Positions 1-12,548 of a stretch of 64,000 nt of DNA are shown in pieces (within the stretch, counting starts at the first letter, position 1; each line of letters starts with the position of its first letter). Where the stretch lies: assembly GCA_029204225.1 (NCBI GenBank), contig CM055098.1, forward strand, positions 16,018,858-16,082,857, written 5' to 3'. This stretch comes from Diphasiastrum complanatum (Eukaryota > Streptophyta > Lycopodiopsida > Lycopodiales > Lycopodiaceae). The position numbers and the translations under genes are program-made. The notes under the pieces are model-generated. The model saw nothing but the letters and a program-made list of their open reading frames with translations, searched no databases and had not been told where the DNA came from.

Positions 1-3000
1 CCCTGTACTCAGCCTCTGTCGATGATAAGGTAACTGTGGGCTGTTTCTTGCTACACCAAGAAATGGCCCCGGAACCAAGGTTAAAAGTGTAACTTGTGGT
101 CGACTTTCGATCATCCCTATCACCTGCCCAATCCGAATCAGTAAAGCCTCCAAGCTGAAGCTTTCCGTCATCTGTGTACTCAATCCCATAGCAGGTTGTC
201 CCTTTGACGTACCTCAAAACCCACTTGGCTGCTTTCCAATATGCTTCAGTTGGAGAACTCATGAATTGGCTTGCTACACCAACCGCATAGGAAATGTCTG
301 GTCTCGTAGTGGTGAGATAAATCAGGCTACCCACAAGCTGCCTATAAAGAGTCTCGTCCACAAAAGGAGTGCCATCATCTCTGGATGGCTTACTGCTGGT
401 ATCAATGGGCGTGGAAACGGGTTTGCAATCCTGCATGTTGAACCTGTTCAAAACTTCACGTGCATAGTTGGCTTGGGAAATAAACACACAGTTTTCCTTT
501 TTCCAAACCTCCAAACCAAGACAATAGTGGATTAAGCCCAAATCCTTCATCTCGAACTCATTTGATAAATGAGCCTTCACCTTTTCAATAAGCTGCCCAT
601 TGTTACCCGTGATGACCAAGTCATCCACATAGAGAACTATCAAAACAATGTTCCCATCTTCTTCCTTCACGAACAGGTTGCAATCCGACTGACTCTTTAT
701 GAATTGCTCCTTGGCAAAATAGTCGTCAATACGACTATACTAGGCCCTGGGTGCCTGCTTCAAACCATATAAGGCCTTCTTAAGCCTGCATACCATACTT
801 TCCTTGCCCTTAGCCTCAAAACCTTGTGGCTGTTCCATGTAGACTTCTTCAGCCAACTGTCCATTAAGAAAAGCACTCTTCACGTCCATTTGATGGACCT
901 CCCAACCAAAAAATGTAGCCAATGCTAAAACCAACCTGATAGACGTCATCTTAGCTACCGGTGCAAACGTCTCATCATAGTCCAAGCCCTCCTTCTGTGC
1001 ATAGCCTTTAGCAACCAGCGTTGCCTTATGCTTTTCGATGCTCCCATCAGATTTGTATTTGGTCCTGTAGACCCACTTACAGCCAATAGGACGCTTCCCT
1101 TTTGGTAACTTCACCAAATCCCATGTATCATTCTTGAGAATGGAGTCGTACTCCTCTTGCATAGCATGTTGCCATACCTTCTCATCTGCTGCCTCAACGA
1201 ATGTATGTGGATCTTGTGAATCCAAAATAGTAGTCATAAGTGCATAGTTTGTCTCCTGGTGTTCATGCTGCTAGGCTTGCCTTTGAGACCTCCTAGCCCC
1301 TGGATTGCTGCTCTCTCCCTCATCCAATATCAAACCATCCTGCACAGTTTGCCAATACCACTTGGGAAACTTCTTCCTTGCAGTTGGTGATGAAGACGGT
1401 GAATAGGACTCAACAGATTTGCCCCTTTCCTTCCACTTCCTAGCCTCCTCGGATTCTTCCTCTTGATCACTCATATGATCATCCTGAGGCTCCCCAATAT
1501 ATGGATGTGGGTCATCAAGTATTGGCACAAATTCACTTGTACCATCCTCCATCTCAAGTTCCTCTATAGGAGGCGTTTGATCTTCTTCAAAGATCACATC
1601 TCGACTTATGATCCTCTTCTTGCTAGTAAGATCGTAAAGTCTGTAAGCTTTGCTTTCTTCACTGTATCCCAAGAAAATACTCTTTGCTGATTTTGCATCC
1701 AGCTTCTTCCTGTTATCCTTGGGAGTATGGGCATAGGCCGTACAACCAAACACTCGCAAAGCGCCTACCTTGGGCTTAATGCCGCTAAATGCCTCTTCTG
1801 GAGTCTTGCCTTCCACAGCTTTTGTTGGACTTCTATTCAACAGAAACACTGCTGTGTGCATTGCCTCGCCCCAAAAAGAGTTGGGCAACCCCTTTGCCTT
1901 GAGCATGCACCTTGCACACTCCACAATAGTTCGGTTTTTTCTCTCTATTACGCCGTTTTGCTGAGGGGTATGAGGAGCTGTAAGCTGCCTTTTGATCCCA
2001 TTGGCCTTGCAGAATTCCACAAATTCTGTCTTAATGAACTCTCCACCACCGTCTGACCTGAGCATCTTTATCTTCTTTCCTGAATGTTCTTCTACCAAAG
2101 CTTTGAAATGCAGGAAGTACTTGAATGCTTCAGATTTTAACTTCAAGAAATAAATCCAAATCTTGCGCGAGAAGTCATCAATAAAGGTCATAAAGTAATA
2201 TGCCCCCCCTACAGTTTTTGTTTGGGTTGGCCCCCACAAATCTGAATGTATCAAGTCAAGTATGCCTGCTGCCCTGGTGGTGCTTTCCTTGGGAAACTTA
2301 TGTCTTTGCTGTTTTCCCATAGCGCAAGCCTCGCAAACTGAAGAGCTTGGCTTAACAACTGGAAGCCCCTCCACCATATGATGCTGGTTCAACACCTGCT
2401 TGCTTTGGTAGCCAAGATGTCCATACCTCTCATGCCACAACCTATCCACATCCCTTCCTTTTGTTGTATAAGCATGCTGACTAGGGATAGAAGTGTATAA
2501 CCTGTATAGATTATCTTCCTGCAATCCTTTGGCCACAACCTTCATATTATCACTCAAGTCCAACACAAGACAAGAAGTAGCATCAAATTCTACTTTCATA
2601 TTTTGTTGAGTGAGAGCTCCTACTGAAAGAAGATTTTTAGCAAGTCCTGGTACATATAAGACATTCTTAATGACTTTGACTTCTCCTGATGGAAGCTTTA
2701 CAGGTACTGTGCCCTTTCCCTTGACCTTGTGTGTTGAGTTGTCACCTAGGCACACCTCTTGTCCATCACTAATCCCCACAAAGGTATCAAACGAATCCCT
2801 ATGAGGGGTCATGTGCTTTGAAGCACCTGAGTCAATGTACCAACCACCTGTTGTAGCTTGTGAAGCCAATGCAACAGAGAATAACTCAGCTTGCCTTATG
2901 TCACTCTGCTCCTCTCTTGCAACACTCTCAACAACATTTCCTCCTTGCTTCTTTGTGCCCTTCTTTTGGTCTGCAAGCTTCTTCCTGCACTCAAAAGCAA

Positions 3001-3799
3001 AGTGTCCATATTTACCACAGTAATTGCAATTCCCCTTCCTTCGAGGTGTGGAAGAAGTATTCGAGGAGGGTTGTGCTTCTGACATCTGCAAGTTCTCCAT
3101 TCCTTGCTCAAGTGTTTGTGGTGTTCCTTTGTTCTTGCCTTTACCTTTCTTCTTATCCTTAGCTGGATTTTGCTTCTTCTTAGAAGCAAAGACATGCTCC
3201 TGGAAATCTTCCCTCTTGGAGAGATTAACTCTCCTCATCTCCTCCTGTAACAAGAGACCATAGACTTCTTCATAGGTAGGGATCTTCTCTCTCAGTGATA
3301 TCATCATCACAAAGTTCTGATAAGCATATGACAAGCTAGTCAGAACTATTGGCACCAAGTCTTTGTCAGCAATAGACTCTCCAAGTACAGAAAGCTGATA
3401 TCTAATATCCTGAATCTTAGTAAGATGATCAGTAACTGTCTCCCCTGTCTCCAATCTGAGAGTATACAACTTGTTCTTCAAGTAGAGAAACCTGGTTGTA
3501 CTTGCTGTCTCATACAATGCACAAAGAATGTGCCATGCATCCACAGGCCCTTTGGTTGACCTGATTAGAGGAATCACATTATCCCTCATTGACATGTTGA
3601 TGATTCTGTGTGCCTTTTCCCCTCTCTTGATATAGTCCTTAAGTTCAAGTTCAGATGTTGGAACAGGCTCCTCACCTGTCACAAGCTTCCAACATTCTTT
3701 GTCTTCAAGAATGTTCTTGATCTTGAATTTCGAGATGCTAAAGTTAGTGCCATCAAGCCGGCTGGCTTCACTCTGCATGCTCTCTGCAAGACTAGACAT
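1..3799 (-). pseudogene. Ty1/copia element A gag-pol, broken, 3' end outside window
   Basis: Polyprotein of a Ty1/copia retrotransposon, read leftwards. The likely start is the ATG at 3799 (MSSLAESMQ). Domains in order: UBN2-type gag; CCHC zinc knuckle (CNYCGKYGHFAFEC) near 2987-3030; aspartic protease WYIDSGASKHM near 2810-2845; integrase zinc-binding region and DDE core (HSDLWGP, FIDDFSRK, PHTPQQNGVIERKNRT) about 2450-1900; reverse transcriptase from about 1237, with LYVDD near 622-637; RNase H running off position 1 (KKQPTVTLSSTEAEY). Two in-frame TAG stops break it: one near 1271 and one at about 740, where the usual QAPRAW motif has TGG changed to TAG. Otherwise the frame is open, so decay is recent. 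The copia order integrase before RT is clear. Confidence 0.95.
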
Positions 3800-4198
3800 A
3801 GCTGGATAGAAATAAAACACAAAAGGCACTGGGGTTTTCACCCAACTAGGGTATGCAGCCACTTGCTCAATAACCCTCGGCTTCTGGATTTGAAACTATG
3901 GCTGTCCTAGCCCTTGTCCAAGATCCACTCAGAACTTTCACTGAAGTCCCCACTGTAGAAAGCGGCCTCCTACAGTCCTGGCTGTCCAAAAAGACTCAAA
4001 ATTTTTTGTCTCAAATTAGAAACTTTTTGGCTCCCTGTACTCCCCTTGCCAACAGTACTCCAACCATGCAGATAGCACAGAGATCAGATGCCCCTACAAA
4101 AAGTGCTCCCTCCTCAAAGGTAAGCTGCTCTCCAGGAATGGCAGGAATCTGATCAAAAACAGGTCCAAGCTTTCACCACACCACAGGCAACATAGCCT

Positions 4199-4210
4199 GC
4201 TCTGATACCA
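4199..4210 (-). other. Primer binding site of element A
   Basis: On the minus strand the LTR is followed directly by TGGTATCAGAGC, the usual plant primer binding site complementary to the 3' end of initiator tRNA-Met. This fixes the inner LTR edge and the direction of the element. Confidence 0.93.
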
Positions 4211-4600
4211 TGTCAAATTCCAAGGCCTAGCTATGGAGTATCATAACAGCATAGTAAGCACACTATGAAAGCTTCAGAAAACCAGCTATGGAGTAGAACA
4301 CAAAAGCAAGAGAGAGAGGACTTCAAAGCTCAGACATCATGAATGAATATTCAAAGTGTAGTAGGGCGTGGAAACCCCTCCAAAGTTTGGGCTACATATA
4401 GCATGTTATGTATAGAGGTGGTGTCTTGCTAATTCTAGCTCTAGAACCCACATGGGTCCTTAACCTACTTGATTTACTTGCCTAATTAGCACAAGTGGGG
4501 TGTACTATGTACATAAATGTTTTACCCCCATGTCTTATGCACAACTTACAAGTTACAAGTATATAAGCCTTAAGGGGCAAAATAGGCATTTATTTCAACA
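4211..4600 (-). repeat. 5' LTR of element A (390 bp)
   Basis: Begins with TG and ends with CA on both readings (TGTTGAAATA...AATTTGACA on the minus strand). It is nearly identical to the LTR at 9423-9815. The partner 3' LTR lies outside the window, so the target duplication cannot be checked. Confidence 0.93.
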
Positions 4601-5292
4601 TCTGGAACACTCGTTTAGGAGCCCTATGCCTCCGGAATGTCATTCCGATGCAACTTAGATACATAGGTACGTCCTCGACAATGTTGTATTAGAACGTGTT
4701 TCGAACGATGAAACGCGTTCGAAACACCACATCTTGAAACGTCAAACGGATGTTCGAAACGACTGGGAAAAAAACCAATTTTTTTTGTTTTAGGGCCCAA
4801 ATTAGGGCTAGGCATATAAGATAAGGGCTAGGCAATGGGCATACAAGTGTGATTGTTGACATGTTATCGAGTACCTACTACCATGTCCAAAGTTTTGAAA
4901 CATATTTAAAAAGTTCTTCAATCTTCTTAAACTACAAGTTCTGACTCTGAGCATTGAAGCCATTAATTTCAATCTTGATTCTAAGGTTCAAATACTAGGT
5001 GTCATGCTTTCATTAATCATGTACCTGCTATTGTGTTTCAAAACAATTTCTCACTCTCAGAGCTCCCCAAGTTTTAATCTTCTTAATTTATGACTTATCA
5101 CAATAAACACTAAAGCAACTAAGTTGGAGATAGAAAATGAAATTGGATATATCTACATAGTACTAGTCTTTCTATGACGTGTCTAAGCCCCAAAAACCAC
5201 CCATAAAAACACATTAAAAAATCCTAAAAAAAGTTAAAAAGTTTTTAGTTTCGAACCTGGACAACTCATGTCAAATGTGTTTCAAACGCGTT
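4601..5292. other. No gene seen
   Basis: AT-rich sequence with scattered 'gtttcgaac' / 'gaaacgcg' words but no coherent reading frame or clear repeat. Confidence 0.5.
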
Positions 5293-5514
5293 TCAAAACG
5301 ACGTACTAAATGGGATGCTAAAATATTGTTCCTCGATAATTCTTGGCAATGCCTCTCTATATCGATCAACATACTCTTGTACCGACCAATTTCCTTGCTT
5401 CATTTGCTGGTCTTGCAAATTATTCCAATGATTCATATCATTGAGTGCAATACTCAACTGCTGGCAAATTTGCATGTACAAGGGTACAATAGGATTTGCA
5501 GCTTCTTCAGTCAT
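5293..5514 (-). pseudogene. Retrotransposon gag-like fragment
   Basis: A 73-residue minus-strand frame contains NHWNNLQDQQMKQGNWSVQEY followed by a YREALPRI segment. The spacing (tryptophan, glutamine-rich stretch, SVQEYVDRYRE) resembles the retrotransposon gag domain in which a W is followed by a G-S-V-x-E-Y motif. There is no neighbouring protease or RT, so it is at most a short relic. Confidence 0.35.
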
Positions 5515-5559
5515 CTTGAAGTATCTATTAACAGGAAATAACTTTTTTCAGTTAATGAA

Positions 5560-7063
5560 TATGTCTATTCTTAACTATAGTGAAATACAGCGAACGAACT
5601 TCTACTGAACTGAATCTTAGTATGGTCATTTCATTGATCTTAGTTCATTTCATAGATAACTCCAAAAACCTGAGAAAATTGAAAACTTCGAATTTTGGGA
5701 ATTCAAATTTTTAATTTTTGTTTTACGTAATTTAAAAATTTGACGAAAAGTACTGTCAGTACAAAGGCAATCAAAATTGAAAAAATGACATACTGTTCGA
5801 TTCCTTATGTCACTAACTTAATGTGAGACTGGCATGCAAAGCATACGACATCAACTGCAAAACGTCATTATGGAATTTTTTTCCTATAAAATCCAGTTTT
5901 ACGAAAACCGTTAGCCATTATCACTAGTTTATGATAGAACTGTTAGAACACATGCATAAAACCACTCAAAACAATTGTAGGTCTATCATGCATGTCAGAA
6001 TCACTCATAGAATCACCATGCAACCAATTTCCACAAGCACAGTGCACTAAAGTTGGGAAAAAATAGACATGCATCAGAGCAATTCGTGTTTTCGGCAAAT
6101 TTTACTCACAAATTGGCAAAACTTCAGATGGTCATAACTTTAGCTATAGTACACCAAATTGGTCGCTGTAAAGCACAATACAGAGGGTAGGCATGTTTAC
6201 GAGATGATTGCCATGTCACCCAACTACCTTAGCTTCACACATGTGAGTACAGAGCAACCAAAAAATCTCTAGGAGGGCGCACTTTTCTAGGAAGTATGTT
6301 GGAAAAACACGAAGTTCACCATGATGGATCTTAGCGACATGCGAGTGAAAACACTGAGAGAACACCAACTTGGAAGCTTCGTGAGGAAAAGCTCCTCAAG
6401 ATCCTGCTTACAAGACAAACACAAAGGGAAAACAGTGGAGCAAAACTACCCAACCAATGAGAAGCTACTGATCAATCTCCAGTAGCATCACCCCTGAGCC
6501 ACGGGATATGATGCAGGTGTAGAGAGAGAAAATTGGTAATGAAAACCACACAATGGAATGGTAGTAGGGCGAGTTCCTACCTGGATATATAGCCTCAGTC
6601 TCTCTTGTGCATGTGTCTAGGCAAGCCAAGAATATTCGCAAAAGCGCTTTTCACTACTGTTGATACTCTACACATGCCTATAGGCCGTCCTAACCCATGC
6701 ACTAGCTCGACTTATGTAATTGGGCCGCCTCACAAGGTTACTAATTACATTTTTGGCCTAGTTCGGAATAACTAGGCAAAACCAATAATCTTGCGTACTG
6801 GAGTACCGTGTATCCAGTCTAGGATTATGCCAAATCCTATATGCAGCGTGGACGTAACAATGGGACATTCCAACATGGTAAGCCTTGGTGTAGTTTGCAT
6901 TTGGTTAATCAATAAAGCTTGCCTACCGTTCAATATATTTATCCTATGCAATTTTTTGTAGCTACTTGAGTGCATGTGAGTGCTATGTACCACTCTAGAT
7001 GGGGGGAGCTAAGGAATCCCCTTAGAATGCATCATCTTATTGATATCCATTATGGAGAAATGA
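5560..7063. other. No gene seen
   Basis: Non-coding in all frames. The stretch 6890-6960 contains a 'tgcatttggttaatcaataa' word that recurs near 13285-13300 in the tail of the old copia element, so part of it may be a decayed LTR of that family. Confidence 0.4.
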
Positions 7064-7129
7064 GTGTTGGATTTTAATGCTCAGGTCCAAAATCCATTCG
7101 GTAATGAGCATCCTGAAAACTTGTTGAAG

Positions 7130-7400
7130 TCTGACTCCATCGACTTCGAAGTCATCGACTTCGACTTCTCTCATGTATATACTCAACATCGACCTACTCG
7201 ACATCTCACTCCATCAAACTCGACATTGACTCCAACTCCATTCCATCACGTATTCGACATCGACGTATCTGACTTACTCGACATCAACGTACCCGACTAA
7301 CTCCATCAACTCCATCGACAACTCGACTTCGTCGACTTGCTCGACTTCATCGACTTTTTATCAACCCTCAACTAACTTGACTTCTCGACTCACTCAACTC
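7130..7400 (+). repeat. Degenerate TCGACTT-rich simple repeat
   Basis: The words TCGACTT, TCGACAT and CTCCATC recur many times over about 270 bp without fixed period, giving an open frame that is only a by-product of the repeat. Confidence 0.7.
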
Positions 7401-7419
7401 CCTCATAAGGGAAAAGTCG

Positions 7420-7900
7420 ATCCAAATACTGTCAGAAGACTTTATGGCGATTCACCTACTTGTACATAGTCTTTACTACTTAAAAGGCGGTTACCAACTA
7501 CAAGGCGGCTGTAATTTATTAAGTAGGTAGAAAGTACTGACTTGAAAGACTTGTAAATGATATCTTTTAGTTAGTTATCTATAAAAGAGATAGTTGAGTA
7601 AAGAAGAACGACGGAAGCTCTAAATATTTGCGCCTCACTGAATTGCGCTCAGCTTCACACCCATTTTACAAGAGTACATTTTTGTCACACTACTGATTTG
7701 TTCTATTGAGCATTACTACTGTTTATTCATCTTGATTATTGCTGGTAACTGTTGCACTTCCGATCTACAATCGTCCGTTGTTCTATTTCCGCTTCTATCC
7801 TACCATTATCGATATGATATAATCTGTTTTTAACCAGAGCTCCTCTGTTCTGATATCATTCGATATTCCTGATGACCCACGTATTTCCGACAATGAGGAC
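7420..7900 (+). repeat. Possible decayed LTR
   Basis: A promoter-like stretch: a TATA-like CTATAAAAGAGATAG near 7580, then a pyrimidine-rich stretch up to about 7870. This is the usual look of an LTR U3-R-U5, but no second copy or primer site was found in the window. Confidence 0.3.
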
Positions 7901-8632
7901 CATTAAGGATATATCAAATGTGCTTGTATTGGAACATAACCTAATTTGTGCTAGTAGCATAACAAACCAAAGGATAAAAGTTGTGCTTCAAGACTCAAAA
8001 TGCTAATTGAGGGATGTTGCCATTAACTTCGAAGTAGTGGCTAAGGAATATAAAGAAAGCAACATGTAGAACTTGCATGCAGGGCCCAAGCACTAATATC
8101 AACAATAATCAAATTATGGCATGAGAGGTACAAAGACTTGAACTATCAAAGCTTAGTCCTAGTACGTATGAAGATCAGAGTACTGAACAATGAACTCACC
8201 ATGTCATGAGAGAAGAGAGGAGAGAGAACATACAAATTTTATATTGCAATAGAATAGAATGATCCACGTGGTTTGCGCCCTTCACGTCTAGCCCATTGGT
8301 CCTAGGTCCTTCCTATATACATTAGGACTGGATCTCATTAATTACGGGCATGAGGCTCTTGGCCTATTTAGTCCGAGCGCATAGCAAGTATGTTCTTATA
8401 ATGAGTGCATTAAAAGAACAACTGTGTGGCGTACGCTATAATAAGTAAAGACGTTACATATAATGAAATTGTAATAACATATAAATCGTTGAAGGCACAC
8501 TCAGTTGACCACTTTTCCAAAGTCATGATGTTTTTAATATGGATGTGAAAATCATATCTCCAACATTCCCCCTTAATCGAACATCCATGATTAGCAAAAA
8601 CAGTTTCAGCTCACACATCTTACATCATTTGT
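7901..8632. other. No gene seen
   Basis: No open frame of interest. The phrase 'tggcatgagaggtacaaagacttgaac' near 8115 resembles the copia integrase words for LWHERY, so this may be a worn copia piece leading into the RNase H relic at 8820. Confidence 0.35.
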
Positions 8633-8640
8633 TGCTTCAA

Positions 8641-8727
8641 TGGGGTTGGCTCTGTTGGTTAGCTTGACATCTAGAGTTTCTTTGGTCTCAGGTTCGAGCC
8701 TCCTCTTGGAAACCAAGAAGCATTTGG
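8641..8727 (+). mobile_element. Short tRNA-derived SINE, copy 1
   Basis: The 87-bp body has an RNA polymerase III A box (TGGCTCTGTTGG) and B box (GGTTCGAGCC) at tRNA-like spacing, followed by CTTGGAAACCAAGAAGCATT. It is flanked by an 8-bp direct repeat TGCTTCAA (8633-8640 and 8728-8735), a likely target duplication. A close copy lies reversed at 35780-35869 and a 3' fragment at about 32530-32575. Confidence 0.75.
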
Positions 8728-8819
8728 TGCTTCAAACCTCGTTATATTTCAACCTAAGTATGCTCAACAAGTGTTAAAAGTGATCTAACATACAAGATTG
8801 CAAGCCTCTGTGTATCATT

Positions 8820-9417
8820 ATGGAATCTGAAAAAGAACATATCCTTTATAGACCATTGTTAAGCAGCCTGATGTATTTGACTACCGGACCAAATATTGCT
8901 TATGCAGTTGGGGAATCATGTCAAAAATCATCAAAAAGAACATTCACAAACATCAACATCACAAGAAGTTACAGAGTAGTTGACGACAACCAAGGTGAGC
9001 TGAACAGACGCAGATTGGGAGGCAACAGAGAAGACCAAAGATGTACTGCTGTATGTACAATTCACTTAAGATCTGGTGCAGTGACACGGGGCAGCAAGCA
9101 ACAACCAACAGTTGCATTATTGTCCATTGAATGAAGGTGCAATGACCAAAGCAACTTGTGAAGCATTGTGGCTACATTACTCGCTTGACGAGATCAAATG
9201 GACTGGTCCTATCATAATTCATTGAGATAATAAGCTACATCCAACTTGCAAAGAACCTAGTGCTATTTGAAAGAACAAAGTACATAGAGAATTTGACCAA
9301 CGCTTTATTAGAGAAAACAAAGTGGAGAATTGGTTGACACTCTTGTGATATGAATCTCCAAGAGCCAACATTTTTATTAAAGCTCTTCCATTGGAGAGAT
9401 TTGAAAAACTTAGAGAC
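8820..9417 (+). pseudogene. Older copia RT/RNase H remnant
   Basis: The frame YRPLLSSLMYLTTGPNIAYAV is the end of copia RT. After an unrelated or scrambled stretch (about 8930-9080) comes GSKQQPTVALLSIE, the RNase H core, then a frame-broken continuation matching the copia RNase H tail, ending in NIFIKALPLERFEKLRDIF at about 9360-9420. Element B is inserted exactly at this C-terminal end, so this is the older host element. Confidence 0.85.
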
Positions 9418-9422
9418 ATTTT

Positions 9423-9815
9423 TGTTGAAATAAATGCCTATTTTACCCCTTAAGGCTTGTATACTTGTAACTTGTAAGTTGTGCATATAAGACATGGGGG
9501 TAAAACATTTATGTACATAGTACACCCCACTTGTGCTAATTAGGCAAGTAATATGAAGTAGGTTGAGGACCCATGTGGGTTCTAGAGCTAGAATTAGCAA
9601 GACACCACCTCTATACATTACATGCTATATGTAGCCCAAACTTTGGAGGGGTTTCCACGCCCTACTACACTTCGAATAATCATTCAATTCGTGTGAGCTT
9701 TGAAGTCCTCTCTCTCTTGCTTTTGCGTTCTACTCCATAGCTGTTTTTTTGAAGCTTTCATAGTGTGCTTACTATGCTGTTATGATACTCCATAGCTAGG
9801 CCTTGGAATTTGTCA
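9423..9815 (+). repeat. 5' LTR of element B (393 bp)
   Basis: Starts TGTTGAAATA and ends ATTTGTCA; nearly identical to the reversed LTR at 4211-4600. Pyrimidine-rich CTCTCTCTCTTGC near 9708-9722 is likely part of R/U5. Confidence 0.95.
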
Positions 9816-9827
9816 TGGTATTAGAGT
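9816..9827 (+). other. Primer binding site of element B, two mismatches
   Basis: TGGTATTAGAGT directly follows the LTR. It differs from the element A site TGGTATCAGAGC at two positions, both C-to-T. Confidence 0.9.
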
Positions 9828-10240
9828 AGGTTATGTTGCCTGTGGTGTGGTGAAAGCTTGGACCTGTTTTTTGATCAGATTCTTGCCATTCCTGGAGAGC
9901 AGCTTACCTTTGAGGAGGGAGCACTTTTTGTAGGGGCATCTGATCTCTGTGCTATCTGCATGGTTGGAGTACTGTTGGCAAGGGGAGTACAGGGAGCCAA
10001 AAAGTTTTTAATTTGGGACAAATTTTTTTGAGTCTTTTTGGACAGCCAGGACTGTAGGAGGGCGCTTTCTACAGTGGGGACTTCAGTGAAAGTTCTGAGT
10101 GGATCTTGGACAAGGGCTAGGACAGCCATACAGGGGGATAGTTTCAAATCTATAAGCTGAGGGTTATTGAGCAAGTGGCTGCATACCCTAGTTGGGTGAA
10201 AACCCCAGTTTGCCTTTTGTGTTTTATTTCTATCCAGCTA

Positions 10241-12548
10241 TGTCTAGTTTTGCAGAGAGCATGCTGAGTGAAGCCAGCATATGGAAATTCAAGATCAAGA
10301 ACATTCTTGAAGACAAAGAATTTGGAAGCTTGTGACAGGTGAGGAGCCTGTTCCAACATCTGAACTTGAACTCAAGGACTATATCAAGAGAGGGGAAAAG
10401 GCACACAGAATCATCAACATGTCAGTGAGTGATAATCTGAGTCCTCTACTTGAAGAACAAGTTGTATACTCTCAGAATGGAGACAGGGGAGACAGTTACT
10501 GATCATCTTACTAAGATTCAGGATATTAGATATCAACTTCTTGTACTTGGAGAGTCTATTGCTGACAAAGACTTGGTGCCAATAGTTCTGAATAGCTTGT
10601 CATATGCTTATCAGAACTTTGTGATGATGATATCAGTGAGAGAGAAGATCCCTACCTATGAAGAAGTCTATGGTCTCTTGTTACAGGAGGAGATGAGGAG
10701 AGTTAATCTCTCCAAGAGGGAAGATTTCCAGGAGCATGCCTTTGCTTCTAAGAAGAAGCAAAATCCAGCTAAGGATAAGAAGAAAGGTAAAGGCAAGAAC
10801 AAAGGAGCACCACAATCACTTGAACAAGGAATGGAGAACTTGCAGATGTCAGAAGCACAATCCTCCTCGAATACTTCTTCCACACCTCGAAGGAAGGGGA
10901 ATTGCAATTACTGTGGTAAATATGGACATTTTGCTTTTGGGTGCAGGAAGAAGCTTGCAGACCAAAAGAAGGGCACAAAGAAGCAAGGAGGAAATGTTGT
11001 TGAGAGTGTTGCAAGAGAGGAGCAGAGTGACATAAGGCAAGCTGAGTTTTTCTCTGTTGCATTGGCCTCACAAGCTACAACAAGTGGTTGGTACATTGAC
11101 TCAGGTGCTTCAAAGCACATGACCCCTCATAGGGATTGGTTTGATACCTTTGTGGGGATTTGTGATGGACAAGAGGTGTGCCTAGGTGACAACTCAACAC
11201 ACAAGGTCAAGGGAAAGGGCACAGTACCTGTAAAGCTTCCATCAGGAGAAGTCAAAGTCATTAAGAATGTCTTATATGTACCAGGACTTGCTAAAAATCT
11301 TCTTTCAGTAGGAGCTCTCACTCAACAAAATATGAAAGTAGAATTTGATGCTACTTCTTGTCTTGTGTTGGACTTGAGTGATAATATGAAGGTTGTGGCC
11401 AAAGGATTGCAGGAAGATAATCTATACAGGTTATACACTTCTATCCCTAGTCAGCATGCTTATACAGCAAAAGGAAGTGATGTGGATAGGTTGTGGCATG
11501 AGAGGTATGGACATCTTGGCTACCAAAGCAAGCAGGTGTTGAACCAGCATCATATGGTGGAGGGGCTTCCAGTTGTTACAAGCTCTTCAGTTTGCGAGGC
11601 TTGCGCTATGGGAAAACAACAAAGACATAAGTTTCCCAAGGAGAGCACCACCAGGGCAGCAGGCATACTTGACTTGGTACATTCAGATTTGTGGGGCCAA
11701 CCCAAACAAAATCTGCAGGGGACCTTTATTGATGACTTCTCACGCAAGATTTGGATTTATTTCTTGAAGTTAAAATCTGAAGCATTCAAGTACTTCCTGC
11801 ATTTCAAAGCTTTGGTAGAAGAACATACAGGAAAGAAGATAAAGATGCCTAGGTCAGACGGTGGTGGAGAGTTCATTAAGACAAAATTTGTGGAATTTTG
11901 CAAGGCCAATGGGATCAAAAGGCAGCTTACAGCTCCTCATACCCCTCAGCAAAATGGCGTAGCAGAGAGAAAGAACCGAACTATTGTGGAGTGTGCAAGG
12001 TGCATGCTCAAGGCAAAGGGGTTGCCCAACTCTTTTTGGGGCGAGGCAATGCACACAACAATGTTTCTGTTGAATAGAAGTCCAACAAAAGCTGTGGAAG
12101 GCAAGACTCCAGAAGAGGCATTTAGCGGCATTAAGCCCAAGGTAGGCGCTTTGCGAGTGTTTGGTTGTACGGCCTATGCCCATATTCCCAAGGATAACAG
12201 GAAGAAGCTGGATGCAAAATCAGCAAAGAGTATTTTCTTGGGATACAGTGAAGGAAGCAAAGCTTACAGACTTTACGATCTTACTAGCAAGAAGAGGATC
12301 ATAAGTCGAGATGTGATCTTTGAAGAAGATCAAACGCCTCCTATAGAGGAACTTGAGATGGAGGATGGTACAAGTGAATTTGTGCCAATACTTGATGACC
12401 CACATCCATATATTGGGGAGCCTCAGGATGATCATATGAGTGATCAAGAGGAAGAATCCGAGGAGGCTAGGAAGCGGAAGGAAAGGGGCAAATCTGTTGA
12501 GTCCTATTCACCGTCTTCATCACCAACTGCAAGGAAGAAGTTTCCCAA
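10241..12548 (+). pseudogene. Element B gag-protease-integrase, truncated before RT
   Basis: Polyprotein of element B starting at the ATG at 10241 (MSSFAES). The gag N-terminus has lost a short piece after SEAS, carries a frameshift near 10320, and lacks about 80 bp near 10440 relative to element A. From 10450 the frame is open for about 700 codons: zinc knuckle CNYCGKYGHFAFGC near 10900-10945, protease WYIDSGASKHM near 11090, integrase HERYGHLGYQ, HSDLWGQ, FIDDFSRK, PHTPQQNGVAERKN. A few residues after HSDLWG are lost compared with element A. The frame ends abruptly at KKFPK, where it runs into 3' LTR sequence and stops. Without RT it could move only with help. Confidence 0.95.

Noticed and set aside
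1463-3263. Plus-strand frames opposite element A gag-pol, and minus-strand frames at 10668-12447
   Set aside because: They mirror each other in both copies only because the coding strand is conserved; no start context or domain.
8641-8727. A functional tRNA gene
   Set aside because: A and B boxes are present, but the acceptor stem and anticodon arm do not pair as needed, and a reversed copy with a target duplication at 35780 shows it is a SINE.
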